Shown piece by piece: positions 26,841-40,438 of a stretch of DNA of 64,000 nucleotides. The notes below the pieces were generated by a model. The model saw only the letters and a program-made list of their open reading frames with translations, was not told the DNA's origin and searched no databases. The stretch is taken from assembly GCA_963693365.1 (NCBI GenBank), contig CAVNZM010000005.1:10912001-10976000 (forward strand), read 5' to 3'. The number at the start of each line of letters is the position of its first letter. Positions within the stretch are counted from its first letter, which is position 1. The position numbers and the translations under genes are program-made. Origin of the DNA: Amoebidium appalachense. Its lineage: Eukaryota; Ichthyosporea.

Positions 26841-27055
26841 AAAAAAAAAAAAAAACGGGGAACCCCAACTAATTGATTTTTTTCTTTTTCTTAGTCTTTA
26901 TGGTGTCTCGTAGAGAAAGTAAACCCTGATATATAGTCATCACCCGACATCTATGTACGTGATCATGATATACCGCTGAGGGGATATTCCGAGCAATAAC
27001 CCCCCATACCTGAGACTGGTCTCTCTTTGCCTCGAGTAAACAGCGTATACCACCA
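23585..27055 (+). mobile_element. LINE-A copy 1: non-LTR retrotransposon, frameshifted
   Basis: Element with an apurinic-type endonuclease and a reverse transcriptase. Endonuclease marks: GDFNTR and LGSDHPPIL (23593-24216). RT marks: SCGPDGLPAGFLK (24427-24828), FRPITLTQVVRRF and FIDWKTAYDSV (24795-25220), LLQGSFLSPFLFNLSIDDL and LLYADDLSLLAR (25189-26670). A Cys/His segment lies near the C-terminus, and the frame ends at 26670. The coding region is split over five overlapping frames, so it is inactive unless these are sequence errors. The 5' end looks truncated, because the first endonuclease motifs are missing. The 3' part carries a (CA)n tract, a C-run, an A-run, and a 200-bp tail ending in GCCTCGAGTAAACAGCG. 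The endonuclease type excludes restriction-enzyme-like LINE clades; the exact clade is not assigned. Confidence 0.9.
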
Positions 27056-27234
27056 AAGACAAAACAATTCTTCTTGGCTCCACCATCACCCTATTCCCCT
27101 CTCCGACTTACGTGTACAAATGTGGGCACCCCACTGGCAATGAGTCAGACTCTCTTGTGTCTTCAGTTGTTTTTTTTTGTTTTTTTTTGATGTAGGGAGA
27201 AGAGGAGGAGGGTAGATGTGCCTGACAGGTGGGA

Positions 27235-27272
<38 letters not shown>

Positions 27273-27365
27273 ATGTGCACGGCTGCTGTTAACCATGTTC
27301 GTGACCAACAACTGATTCAACGGTACAGATTACAAGTTTTCGTATGCTTCCGTATGTGCAGGTGG

Positions 27366-27778
27366 GCTTGTTTTGGTCCTGGTAAATATCTTTGATCAAT
27401 CTAATGCAGTCAAGCACACGTGTTTTGGCCTCCAGAAAACATTCCATGTCACTGAGGACAAATCAGCTTCTGGAAGAGATCGTAGAAACAAAGTTGATAG
27501 GCGTGTTTTGGTCCTAGTAAATATCTTTGATCAATCTTATGCAGTCAAGCACACGTATTTTGGCCTCCAGAAAACATTCCATGTCACTGAGGACAAATCA
27601 GCTTCTGGAAGAGATCGTAGAAACAAAGTTGATAGGCGTGTTTTGGTCCTAGTAAATATCTTTGATCAATGTTATGCAGTCAAGCACACGTGTTTTGGCC
27701 TCCAGAAAACATTCCAATGTCACTGAGGACAAATCAGCTTCTGGAAGAGATCGTAGAAACAGAGTTGATAGATATGCA
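27366..27778 (+). repeat. Three 135-bp tandem repeats with a shared open frame
   Basis: Units start at about 27371, 27506 and 27641 (period 135 = 45 codons), each opening with TTTTGGTCCT and containing CACTGAGGACAAATCAGC. The frame through all three is open (27373-27726) and encodes repeats of VLVNIFDQ...KHTCFGLQKTF. The third copy has a one-base insertion that ends the frame. This may be a decaying repeat protein or only a satellite with a length divisible by three. Nothing homologous is recognised. Confidence 0.8.
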
Positions 27779-28207
27779 TGGCAACGGTGAACGTACAAAA
27801 AAAGGAATTTGTTATATTATCTTGACAGCTTCATGCCCTCTGTACATGTGTTGAGTTTTTCAACGTTTCTTTTTAGTCTAATCTGCTTTTCTAAAACTGT
27901 GCTAAATCCTTATTCATGAATGCCTCAGGTAGATAACTGCTGACTGTCAGACCGTTTTTAGCAGATTGACACTACCTGACACAGTGTAAAGCCATGTGTT
28001 TCTGTGAAGTAACATTTTAACATAAGGAGGGAACGGTGGGTTGGTCGCCAAAATGAAGCAACACGTCGAGAAAAAGAAGTCTGAACAGTGAGAGACTGTA
28101 CGTGGCATTGATTTGCGGCCCTTTGATATGTTTGTATGCGTGTTTGTGCATGTGGGTGGTGTTTTAGGTGGGGTGGCACCGTAGGCCCGGGTGGTTATGG
28201 GTGGGCA

Positions 28208-28209
<2 letters not shown>

Positions 28210-28302
<93 letters not shown>
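28210..28302 (+). repeat. (TG)n microsatellite with following G-run
   Basis: Nearly pure TG for about 90 bp, followed by poly-G at 28315-28345. It lies upstream of the first receptor gene. Confidence 0.95.
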
Positions 28303-28951
28303 CGTGTGTGTTTTGGGGGGGAGGGGGGGGGGGGGGGGGGGGGGTTCCAGTTTATTCCTTAGTTTTGTGTTAATGGGGAAAAGACACAGAGTTGTAAGTG
28401 CGTAGTCTGAAAGTGTGGCGCACCATGGGTATGGTGGGAAAAAGGGCGCAAGGAGGGGACGCGGGGGTGTTTGGGGGGGGGGGGGGGGGGGGGGGGGGGG
28501 ATTTTGTAAAAGGGAAACAAAAATGAGAAAGATTTTTGGCAAACACAGACATTGCACAAACCTTAGAGTCTGTAAGAGCTCTAATTGATGAAAAGATGCC
28601 ACGTATCAATACGGAGGGCTTCCTGAAATACACCCTTGTTCCTATCCATTACTCATCTGTTTCGTTGGTCGTAAGCTTCTTGGCATAACCGGTTTAGAGT
28701 TTTTCCCCCCTCCTCTTGCTTTCACTGATTGAAAGCTCTAATGCTTCTTTTTCGTCTGACATCACACCCACACCATGTACATGCAAGAGTGCACATATCG
28801 TGCACACACACACACGTGTTACACACACATGTGCGTGCCGCTGAGTCCCTCTACCACACATACACAAAGGCACTCATACGCGCATGCACCGTATGCACAA
28901 AGGCGCACATGTGCGCGCACACGCACACCCACACACACACACACACACACA

Positions 28952-29007
<56 letters not shown>

Positions 29008-29231
29008 ACACACACACGTAGTGACACGTACACACACGTACACACACGTGCTCACAAACACGCTGTAACACACACACACACACACACACATAAAATGTTA
29101 CACATAACAACTTACGCATGTACACACACACACGCACACACAGACACTGGGCAAACAATATAGATAACTGCATCGCCCATTCCATACACACAGTGAAGAG
29201 AGGCACAAAGTGAAGAGAGGTACCCGTCATC

Positions 29232-30216
29232 ATGCATCAACAAATCGCTCAAATAACACTGCGAATTTCTTGCGCAATCGGAATGTCTGCAACTATTGGC
29301 GTTTTTTACCTTTTTCTTTCAACACAAAAACGGCGTCGCACCATTCGTCACCAACTCCTTTTCGTTCTTGCGTTGTGTGTTATGGTTACAGATGTAGGGT
29401 TTTTTATGGGTGACTGGACGTTCAAATCTCACAGTCTGTGTGCCTTACAGGTGAGCTGTCCTTACCCCCATCCCCTCCCCCCTCCCCCCTCCCCCCTCCC
29501 CTCCCCTCCCCCCTTCTTTCCCGTCTCTAGTCCTACACACACATACACACACATAGATGCACGTGTGCTTGCGTTTGATGTGTGTGTGTGTGTGTATAGT
29601 TTGCTGTTGAGGGACTTTGTGTGATGATACAAAGCTGCTGTTGATTTGGGGGCCCCCCGGGGGAGGGGGGGGAGAGGGGGGGGGGGGGGTGGAGAGGGGG
29701 AGGGGGGATGGAGTGTGTGTCTGTGAGTGTTCGTGCATGCGTGCCTGCTGGCACGTGGGCGTGACATATCTTATGATGAAAAGGGGGAGGGGAGGGGGGG
29801 GGGGGGGGGGGGGGGTTATAGCCGGTGAGTTACGCACGTGAATGGCTCTAACTAGAGAAGCAGAGTTACGGTGTTGTTAATGAACTTCGTGATTCCTTTC
29901 TCCACGCTCCTACTTTTTGGCACATCATGCAACCATCTAAATGCCGTGTACGGATTTAATCATCTAAAAAGCGACGGATTGGTGTGTCTGCTGGTAAATA
30001 CGTGCAGATATTCAAAAAACGCACTTTACCCATCACGACACTCCTACACACCCCACACACATAAGACCGGAGCTATGCTATGCCCACACGCTTACACACA
30101 TGTGATCCTGTGCACACACACAGGCACGGCGTGCGCACACACACTGGCAGGCACGACGCGTGCACACACACACTGCCACACACACACATACAGATAAAAC
30201 CACAGGCACACACACA

Positions 30217-30309
<93 letters not shown>

Positions 30310-31004
30310 GCTTCCTTATACAGTTTTCCAGTGGCCACGCTCTCGCGGTTGCAAATCTGATGACCCACATGACTCTCACTATTGTTTTTGGTTGGAAACC
30401 TTCGAATTTTTCATATTTTGTACCTTATGCATACGTAATTTCGTTCGGTTATCCAATTGCTGTTGGGATATATTTTGCCTCGAATAGTATGTTTGCCCCT
30501 GCTGGCCCATGGTGCATGATCTCGGCAAAATATCCAAAACACCTTTTTTTCATGTTTCTTGGTGTGTCATGGGGCTGTATTGTATATATATCCGTTATTG
30601 CCATATTATTTCTCGTTAGGCTTCATAGGCGTGCAGCATATCTACGTTCTTTGCGAATGCCTACAACAGCAAACGCAGAGAAGTGGACAGGTATTCAAGT
30701 TTTGTCCTTTTGTGCAGTATTTACTTTTGTCTATTTCCCCCCAACCATTTTGCGTATTTATAACAAGATACACGGCACCAAGAAACAACCCCCTTTTCTC
30801 ATATCTTATCCAATTGTTCTGATAACCCCCCTCGAAGGACTTTTCAATTTCTTAGTTTACGTTTTCCCTACATTATATCGGAAATATTCGAGGGTAGGAA
30901 GACTAGATCGTGTTGTTCTAAACCTGGATTCTATGCCCCCGTCTCTTTCTCGCCCTGTGGATACATCACAAAACACATCTCGGATGCCTAGCGCACACAA
31001 GTAA
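29232..31004 (+). CDS. Seven-transmembrane receptor, cAMP-receptor-like (copy 1)
   Basis: Two exons, 29232-29450 and 30309-31004, 304 codons. The junction CALQ/GFLIQF is in phase 0. Exon 1 encodes TM1 and TM2 (LLFVLALCVMVTDVGFFMG). Exon 2 encodes TM3 (GFLIQFSSGHALAVA), TM4 (YVISFGYPIAVGIYFA), TM5 (SWGCIVYISVIAILFLVRL), TM6 (LSFCAVFTFVYFPPTI) and TM7 (LISYPIVLITPLEGLFNFL). A Cys before TM3 and one in loop 2 (PAGPWC) could form the conserved disulfide. The CALQGFLIQF junction and TM order resemble Dictyostelium cAMP-receptor-like (class E) GPCRs, which signal through heterotrimeric G proteins; the ligand is unknown. The tail ends at TAA in PSAHK. It is about 80% alike to copy 2, and a CA repeat fills the intron. 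Assignment as a 7TM receptor is strong; the subfamily is moderate. Confidence 0.8.
30212..30308 (+). repeat. (CA)n microsatellite ending at a splice acceptor
   Basis: The CA tract runs directly into CAG at the 3' splice site of the receptor copy 1 exon 2. The same arrangement is found in copy 2 (to 35642). Confidence 0.9.
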
Positions 31005-31639
31005 CATGGTCAAGCCGTAGCACAGGTTTTACATCCCCCCCCTCCCCCCCCCCTCCCCTTCTTCGCCCACATATCTACCCCCCCCCCCTCCCCGGCCTTC
31101 CGCCCCGTATGGCTCAATGATCCACTTAGCAGTTTTGTCCTATGTACCTCTATCTAGGTCCTCGTATGTGTGGCACACACAATTTGAAGCTTAGGTGAAC
31201 GTGCACAGACCGTGAAAGACAAGGGGAAGGGAGCTTGAGAGAAAGAGAGGGAGGGAGAGAGGAAGGGGAATCAAGAGAGTGAGAGAGGGAAAGCAAGAGA
31301 GTTCGAGAAAAAGGAGGGGAAAGAGAAGGGGGGGGGGGGGGGGGGGGGGGAGAGAGAGAGGGGGGGGGGGGAGAGAGGGCAGAGGGGTTGGGGGTAGGGG
31401 GGGTGAGGATGGGGCGGAGGCGGCGGTGGCGGCGGGGGGGGGGGGGGGGGGGGGGGAGGGGGAGTGTGCGTGCGTGCACGTGTGTATGCATTGTGTGTGT
31501 TAAGTTCTGTTTGTGTTTCTTGGGAATGCAGGCCAATCGAAATCACAAAGCTCAGGAGTCCGAATTCGAAGCGAGCACTTACAGGCATGCAAATTGGTTA
31601 AATTTTTAAACTAACGTTTAAAATGCACAGGTATGCCTG

Positions 31640-31925
31640 GCAGTTGACTCAATGACCACAGAGACACATGCGCAAGGCCGGGGAACCACAAGAATTCTGC
31701 AACGCAAATTGGAGGAGAATCACGTCAGAACTGGGCACGTGTGAAACTAGGTATTGTGGATGAGAAAAATGAAGGCCAAGAGAGGGAGAGATCAGGGATA
31801 GCTCTGTCATGTACGAGCGAAAATCTTCGGAAAATGTGGACGTGGAGGCAACAACCAGCAGTGCCGGTGTGGAGGAGGAATGTGTAGAAAATTTACGAGG
31901 TAGGAGTGATATGAGGAAAGTACAA
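31640..31925 (+). pseudogene. Decayed receptor-tail cassette, copy 1
   Basis: Similar to 39380-39693 over its length. Shared pieces include ACACATGCGCAAGG, a TCACGTCA block, GAATGTGGACGTGGAGGC-type sequence, and the encoded YERKSSENVDVEATTSSAGV. Indels relative to the other copy break the frame. It lies 640 bp after receptor copy 1, as its partner lies after receptor copy 2. It may be a former C-terminal-tail exon or a separate small gene. Confidence 0.55.
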
Positions 31926-31927
31926 AG

Positions 31928-32083
31928 GGGGTTTACGCTGTTTACTCGAGGCAAAGAGAACCAGTCTCAGGTATGGGGGGGGGGGGTTTGCTCGGAATAT
32001 CCCCTCAGCGGTATATCATGATCACGTACATAGATGTCGGGTGGTGACTATATATCAGGGTTTACTTTCTCTTCGGAAGACGC
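31928..32083 (-). mobile_element. LINE-A 3'-end fragment (copy 3)
   Basis: Reverse-complement match to the 3' tail of LINE-A copy 1 (26870-27050): GGTTTACGCTGTTTACTCGA through CAGGGTTTACTTTCTCT. It contains only untranslated tail, as expected of extreme 5' truncation. Confidence 0.9.
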
Positions 32084-32107
32084 TTAAGGCGAAAGCAGTT
32101 GTGCTTG

Positions 32108-32180
32108 GGGGTTTACACACTTTTTATTGCGTGGACACTGCCGGAGGCCCAGCCACATTCGACGGCCTACTGCGTTTAAC
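32108..32180 (-). mobile_element. LINE-B 3'-end fragment
   Basis: GGGTTTACACACTTTTTATT and the following GCGTGGACACTGCCGGAGGC match 50531-50600, the 3' end of LINE-B, with few changes. It sits 25 bp from the LINE-A fragment in the same orientation. Confidence 0.85.
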
Positions 32181-32183
32181 ATG

Positions 32184-32728
32184 CATGTTCTTTTCGTGAA
32201 ATGTCTACTGGGTTAATTTTTAGCAGCTGCGCAGGGGCAAAAGATATGACGAGTAGGGCAATAGGCGGCCACTACGCCACTATAGCGATTTTTCCTCCTC
32301 CTCCTCTCCGTTTTTCTTTTTTTTTGCATGCATGCATGCACACCCAACCACCATGGGAAGTCTTATTTGTTGAAGACCCGGCTATAACTATACATAACAC
32401 CCAGTTTCTTTTTTCTGCATGAAGGGGGAAACTTGGAGGGGGGTTCCCCCCATGTGCAAACGAGTCACCGGAATATGCGATGCACATATTTGAAATGCCA
32501 TAGCAGTAAGCTATCAGATGGCGTCTCCGTTTCCAGGTTTGTCGAGTATTCCTTCTCCCATGGAATAATCCCGTACGGTATCTCTCGAAACAAAGAAAGC
32601 AAAGGATAAAAATATCATATAGTAGAAGAAGAATAACGAAATGAGAGTGAAAAATAAAGAAAAATGAAGAGGGGAGGGGGGAAGGGGGATAGAGGGGGGT
32701 GAGAGAGGGAGGGAGAGGGAGAGGGAGG

Positions 32729-32819
<91 letters not shown>

Positions 32820-32855
32820 AAACCAAAGGGGGGGGGGGGGGGGGGGGGGGGGGAG

Positions 32856-32901
<46 letters not shown>

Positions 32902-33092
32902 AAAGGGGGAGAGAGAGAGGTGGGGAGGGGGGGGAGAGGAGGGGGAAAGGGGCATGGGAAGGGAGAGGCTGATAGCTACATTCCGTTTGTGCTCGAGCAG
33001 GTTGAGCGTTTGTCGGTATTTGTCTCATGTTTTAGCCCATTTATTTAGCAAATATCAGAAGGGCGGAGGTGATGTCCCTGACTTGCTGTAAA

Positions 33093-33167
<75 letters not shown>

Positions 33168-33865
33168 AGGGGGGAGGGGGGGGGAACGGGCGGGGAAGGG
33201 GGGAGGGGGGAGGGGGGGAGAAGGCGTTTGCTGTCAACAAATCCACTGGCCTACTGCAGATTGCAGTTTGCAGTTGGCGCGTGCTTCCGTGCGTGCACGT
33301 GCGCGTGCTTTGAGCCAAGTGGATATTTTTGCTCACTCTGGTGCGGGCAAGAACACGTGTTATTGCATCCACAGGCTTCCACACAGCAATCCAATGGCAA
33401 CACAACTAATATCTGCAAGAGATTTTACACGATATTTGAATGGTACCAACAACAGGGGTGCCCCTCGGAAATTCTTTTCTTTTGCTTGTCTTCTACATTT
33501 CCATCTCAGTTTTTGAGTTCTTTTCTTTTATCTTCCTCTTTCCTCTTTGATAGTACTATTCCCTTCAGCCACTCCAGGCCCACCTAATGGGACTGAATTG
33601 GCGCGATTATTCAGCCAGAAAACGAAAGCTACTTCAAGTATGTGAAGTATTACCGTTTAGACTACTGTTGGAACGACGGGTTGACCAAAACAAATGAAGC
33701 TATAAGGTGAGAAGAAGTCAACAGTTAATCACAGGGTAAGAAGCACTGAAATTGTTCTTACACCGTTTTATCTTTCTTTGTTGTGTGTGTGTGCGTGTGT
33801 TTGGGGGGATGGAAGGGGAAGGGGCGGGGGGAGGGAGGGGGGGAGGGGGGGGAGCGAGGGAGAGG

Positions 33866-33898
<33 letters not shown>

Positions 33899-34067
33899 AG
33901 GGGGAGGGGGAGGGCAGGAGGAAGTGGAGAGTTGCCAGTTTTGTCCTTGGTTTTGTACTCATACTTGCTGGTGGGGGGGGGGGGGGGGGGGTAATCATGA
34001 TGTGACACAGATTCATTACGGTGCACAGGGGGTTTGGGAGGGAAGGAGGGGCAGGAGGAGGGAGAGA

Positions 34068-34098
<31 letters not shown>

Positions 34099-34100
34099 GA
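32184..34100. other. Intergenic stretch with GA, TG and G tracts
   Basis: (GA)n at about 32734-32892 with an internal G-run, (TG)n at 33095-33166, and G-runs at 33870-33897 and 33973-33992. Between them is non-repetitive DNA (33230-33720) with no convincing exon. No gene recognised. Confidence 0.6.
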
Positions 34101-34434
34101 TTGTCAGGATTATGGAAAGAAAACAAAAAAAGAAAAAGACAAACACAGACGTTGGAACAACCTCAAGAGTCTGTGAGAGCTGTGATGACTAAATGGCCAT
34201 CTTACTGTATATCCCTCCCTACATCGGCACGCCTTTGTTTATATCTATTACTCCTGCTTGGTCGTATCCTACTTTTCGTGACCGTGTCATCTATGGGACA
34301 ATCCTGTTTTTACTATTAGCGATACTAACACCCACATTATGTATGCACATGCACATACACACACGCATACTGCGCACGCGTGAATACATTGTGTTGACAT
34401 CTGTTGAGCGATACTTACGCACGCACCATTCATG

Positions 34435-34465
<31 letters not shown>

Positions 34466-34670
34466 ACACACACACACATACACAGGCACACACACATACA
34501 CACCCACACACACGTACACACACGCACACACACACACACACACACGGCGTGCGCGCACAACACTTGTACACACACACCCTGCACTCATTGATGAAGCACA
34601 TACACATTGCACATACAGCGAATTTCTGGATAACACCAAATAGGCAGAGTGGGCAAGGGCACATCTCAAC

Positions 34671-36393
<1,723 letters not shown>

Positions 36394-36416
<23 letters not shown>

Positions 36417-37440
36417 CGCATACTGTGCACATGGCTGATGTTGCATACTTGAATGTTTGCCTTTGCATGTGTCCTACACCATGCTTCTCGTCGTGTATGC
36501 GTACTTTGTACCGTGTTCCGCATTCAAAACCCCCCCAGTCTTCTTTCAGAGGTGTCCTTTCAGGACAGACCACTGTGTGGAGACCGCTTTACTTCCATGC
36601 AACCGGGCATGGTTGCTCTGTGTCGTGCATCTGTAAGCACATACACATTTTTCGCTGCACTGCATTAGTTTGCACACACATCTTCACCGTTTTGCTCACC
36701 TTGCTTGCATAAGCAACCCTGCTCGTCTTTGATCAAGACGGGTTGACCCGCCCAAGCTCAGTTGATGCTGCTGTCTGAGTTGGAGTGTCGTATATACGCG
36801 GGCTAAGGGGTCGAAACTCAGACGCAATTGATGACTTGGGTCCTCCCTGAGGATGGGCTCTGCTTATAACGCATACTGTGCACATGGCTGATGTTGCATA
36901 CTTGAATGTTTGCCTTTGCATGTGTCCTGCACCATGCTTCTCGTCGTGTATGCGTACTTTGTACCGTGTTCCGCATTCAAAACCCCCCCAGTCTTCTTTC
37001 AGAGGTGTCCTTTCAGGACAGACCACTGTGTGGAGACCGCTTTACTTCCATGCAACCGGGCATGGTTGCTCTGTGTCGTGCATCTGTAAGCACATACACA
37101 TTTTTCGCTGCACTGCATTAGTTTGCACACACATCTTCACCGTTTTGCTCACCTTGCTTGCATAAGCAACCCTGCTCGTCTTTGATCAAGACGGGTTGAC
37201 CCGCCCAAGCTCAGTTGATGCTGCTGTCTGAGTTGGAGTGTCGTATATACGCGGGCTAAGGGGTCGAAACTCAGACGCAATTGATGACTTGGGTCCTCCC
37301 TGAGGATGGGCTCTGCTTATGACGCATACTGTGCACATGGCTGATGTTGCATACTTGAATGTTTGCCTTTGCATGTGTCCTGCACCATGCTTCTCGTCGT
37401 GTATGCGTACTTTGTACCGTGTTCCGCATTCAAAACCCCC
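36394..37440 (+). repeat. 453-bp tandem repeats of a hairpin-rich element (2.3 copies)
   Basis: Full units 36394-36846 and 36847-37299, and a partial third unit 37300-37440. Units 1 and 2 differ at only a few bases. Each opens with CCTGAGGATGGGCTCTGCTT. Each contains three inverted-repeat arms in a row: TTGCTT/AAGCAA, CTCGTCTT/AAGACGGG and GTCTGAGTT/AACTCAGAC (36773-36781 with 36815-36823). AGCTCAGTTGATG and GGGTCGAAACTC lie about 54 bp apart and resemble RNA polymerase III A and B boxes, though the second also forms part of a stem. Related fragments are scattered elsewhere in the window, so this is a dispersed family, possibly SINE-like. Confidence 0.85.
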
Positions 37441-37612
37441 CCCCCCGCCCTGCCCCTCCCTCAAAAAACAAAAAAATAAAAAGGGACCACCACAAACACC
37501 TCTAGATCTCCCTCCCTTTCACCCCCTTCCCCCCTCTCCCTCCCTCCCGCCCTCCCCCCTTTCCCTTGCTCTCTCTCCCTCCTCCCCCCCCCCCCCCCCC
37601 CCCCCTTCCCCT
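37441..37612 (+). repeat. Repeat-family downstream segment
   Basis: GCCCTGCCCCTCCCTCAAAA, AAAATAAAAA, CTCTAGATCTCCCTCCCTTT and a CT/C tract follow the partial third unit. The same order occurs at 38766-38935 after the second hairpin-repeat copy. The element, or the duplicated block, therefore extends about 150 bp past the CATTCAAACCC end. Confidence 0.8.
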
Positions 37613-37779
37613 CCCATTTTCTCTGCACGCTCAACAGGTCTTAACCAGCTCTGCACATCGTTAGTCACAATCTTCTCTCATATGAGAGAATGATCGTATT
37701 GGTACGATTTGTCTAATATCTGACGATTCTGCAACATCCCTAAGACCCCCCTCCCCCTCCCCTCCCCCCCCCCCCCCCT

Positions 37780-37828
<49 letters not shown>

Positions 37829-38479
37829 TTTTTTTTTTTCCTGGCGCTTGTTGTTTTGTTTGTCATTTGTTGTTCTGGTTGATTACCTGTAGTCTTCGCT
37901 TATTTATGTGTGTGTGTGTATGTATGTATGTTGTGCGGGGTTGCACACACCGGTGTCTACTTTTCTTCCTACTGTTTTTCTCTCCACACACTTCATCTGT
38001 CCACTTCTGCATACCCCCTCTCATAGCTATAGACACACTTCACACATTGCGTTACGCGCACGCATGCACACACCGCTCTGTTGGCGACAGCTCCCTTGGA
38101 ACCCATGCGGCATGTTACCCGCCGGCGTAACATAACTCGGACTATCGATTTGGCTTTTTTCAAGCCCAAAGCAATGGGTGATACCATATTTCCGGCTGAC
38201 ATCCGGGGGCATAGCTTTCCGTTCGAAACGTTAAAGTTCCGCCCTAGTAAGCGTGTTACTACTCTGCGGCGTGGGTCAAATCTCATATTTTCCCCTCTGA
38301 TTGCGAATTCTGCGGCCTTCGGGACTTAATTCTTTTCAGCTGGTGTAGTATGTTAGCCAGGGAAGTATCGACTTAGGTAGCGACGGGGGAGCTTCCTAGA
38401 AGCCCCGTCTCCTGAGTTCCTATCTATATTTTTCTTGCTTCTGCTTACTGCTGCAACTTTAACCCCCGGCCTTTCCCAC
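37613..38479. other. Stretch between repeat copies, no gene recognised
   Basis: It contains a CT/T tract (37790-37840). An 82-codon open frame at 38081-38329 (MATAPLEPMRHVTRRRNITR...) has no recognisable features. No splice structure or homology is visible. Confidence 0.5.
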
Positions 38480-38730
38480 TGCCCTTGCCTGCATAAGCAA
38501 CCCTGCTGGTCTCTGATCAAGACGGGTGACCTACCCATGTTCAAGTGAAACAGTATCTGAGTTGGGTTTCGTTAACGAGGTGATTAGGTCGAAACTCGGA
38601 TACTGTGGATGACGTGGGCCCCCCCTGAGGATGGGCTCTGCTTATTATGCATACTCTTTATGTATGGCTTGCATTCTGCATCGTGTTATCCGTTTGTTCT
38701 TGTGTACTTCGTACTTTTTGACGCATTCAG

Positions 38731-38769
<39 letters not shown>

Positions 38770-38905
38770 CCCGCCCTGCCCCTCCCTCAAAAAACAAAAA
38801 AATAAAAAAAGGACCACTACAAACAGCTCTAGATCTCCCTCCCTTTCACCCCCTCCCCCCTCTCTCTCCCTCCCGCCCTCCCCCCTTTCCCTTGCTCTCG
38901 CTCCC

Positions 38906-38935
<30 letters not shown>
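38480..38935 (+). repeat. Second, diverged copy of the hairpin-rich element
   Basis: TTGCCTGCATAAGCAACCCT, CTGGTCTCTGATCAAGACGG and a long stem CAGTATCTGAGTT (38551-38563) with AACTCGGATACTG (38593-38605), 12 Watson-Crick pairs and one G-T. Then come CCTGAGGATGGGCTCTGCTT, GCATTCAGACC, a C-run, and the same downstream segment as at 37441. It is arranged in the order expected of a single unit. Confidence 0.8.
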
Positions 38936-38938
<3 letters not shown>

Positions 38939-39379
38939 ACCCTCTCTCTATCCCATGCGTGCACGCGCGCGCGCGCGTGTGTTTAGGGAAAGTGTGTGTG
39001 AACGTGTGGGCCTCTTACTAAGGGTGGGTGTGTGGGTGTGTGGGTGTGGAGTGGGTGTGGGTCCAAGACTGTGTTGCAATGCACTTGTGTGTGTGTGGCT
39101 TGCGTGTGTGTGGCTGGGTGTCTGTCCGGGCTTGCGTGTGTGTGGCTGGGTGTGTGCGCCCCCGCACGTCCATGTTTGTGTGTGCATGCGTGTTTGTGTG
39201 TGTGTGTTTGGTGCGCGCGCGCGCGCGCGTGTGTGTCGGGTGAGGTGGGGTATGGGGGGGGTGGGGGGAGGCGCACTCCAAACCAAAGGGTTAAAAAAAG
39301 TCCGATGTATGTAGACGTGAGAGTAAACCGTCGTTGTATAAGAACTGAAACAACGTTTTTACTGATCAGATCTGCACGG

Positions 39380-39693
39380 CACTCGAGGCAATGACCACCC
39401 AGACACATGCGCAAGGGGCACAACACTAATTCAACAACACAAAATATCCTATGGGAGGAGATTCACGTCAAAACTTCTCACGTGGCAAATGTCCTTATGT
39501 AGTTGAGAATAATGAAGGTCAAAAGAGGGAGATTAGGGATAGATATGTGATATACGAGCGAAAATTAGAAAATTCAGATGTGGAGGCGACATTTAGCAGT
39601 GCTGGTGTGGATGAGACTCAACCTGAAGCAGTACGAGATATGAATAATAGTATACGTATAGTAGAGGAAAGTGTAAATACTGAAAATGTTTGA
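39380..39693 (+). CDS. Small ORF or tail cassette, copy 2 (unknown)
   Basis: The open frame from ATG 39451 to TGA 39693 encodes 80 residues (MGGDSRQNFSRGKCPYVVEN at the start; later YERKLENSDVEATFSSAGVD). It is hydrophilic and acidic with no domain recognised. The paralogous segment 31640-31925 keeps ESRQNWARVK and YERKSSENVDVEATTSSAG, so selection on this frame is plausible. An in-frame TAA lies upstream, just after THAQGAQH. It may be a C-terminal tail exon of receptor copy 2 or an independent short gene. Confidence 0.4.
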
Positions 39694-40007
39694 ATAGCAG
39701 TTAAGTCTAGGGGTGCTATATTGCATACCTATATTTGTGTGTATATCTATGTATTTATCCAAACATCTCTGGGTGTCTTTGCCGGCATTTTGCGACGTAA
39801 TGTTCAAATGGAACTCATGCGACGTAGGTATGACGTCACACAGGATAAAACGCAATCCTAATATCAAATATTTGCATAACCGGGGGGCCTAAACAACCGA
39901 GCAAGACAATGTTTACTTTCCCTTATCGAGGAAAAAAGATAAACTGCTAAAACAATGCAGAAGGTATCAAGAAGAAAAAAGGGGGGAATAAAAAAAAGGG
40001 AAGAAAT

Positions 40008-40046
<39 letters not shown>

Positions 40047-40202
40047 GGGGGGGGGGGGAGGGGAAAATACCCTCGTTTGGAATTGCTTTACTCACATGGC
40101 ACTTCCACGATCACATACAATTTTTTAGGAAAAATGCCCTCCGATGGGACAAATCGATTGAAAATCCATTATACATTTCCACTATGAGTTGAAGCAGCCG
40201 GG

Positions 40203-40243
<41 letters not shown>

Positions 40244-40438
40244 CGAAGGCATTTCACCATTTTGAATGCATGCGCATGGCTATGTGTGTGGCTGTGGAAA
40301 CGTTTAAACCAAACAGGTAATTGGGGAAGTGGGGAAGGGACTGCTTGTGGTTGGTGGTGTTGTTGGTAGCCAGGGGCAAACCCAATATGTAGCTTGCACA
40401 AGCACACCCCCACATAAAATCTGCTCACAATTTCAGGC
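39694..40438. other. Intergenic stretch, no gene recognised
   Basis: It contains a G-run (40012-40045) and an A-run (40203-40238). The remainder is AT-richer DNA without exon-like features. It separates two genes that converge on it. Confidence 0.6.

Noticed and set aside
36800-36830. A complete tRNA gene around the box A/B-like motifs
   Set aside because: No cloverleaf can be formed; the B-box-like sequence pairs with an upstream arm as part of a long hairpin instead.
38081-38329. 82-codon open frame between repeat copies
   Set aside because: No similarity, no splice context and composition like the flanking DNA; it could be chance.
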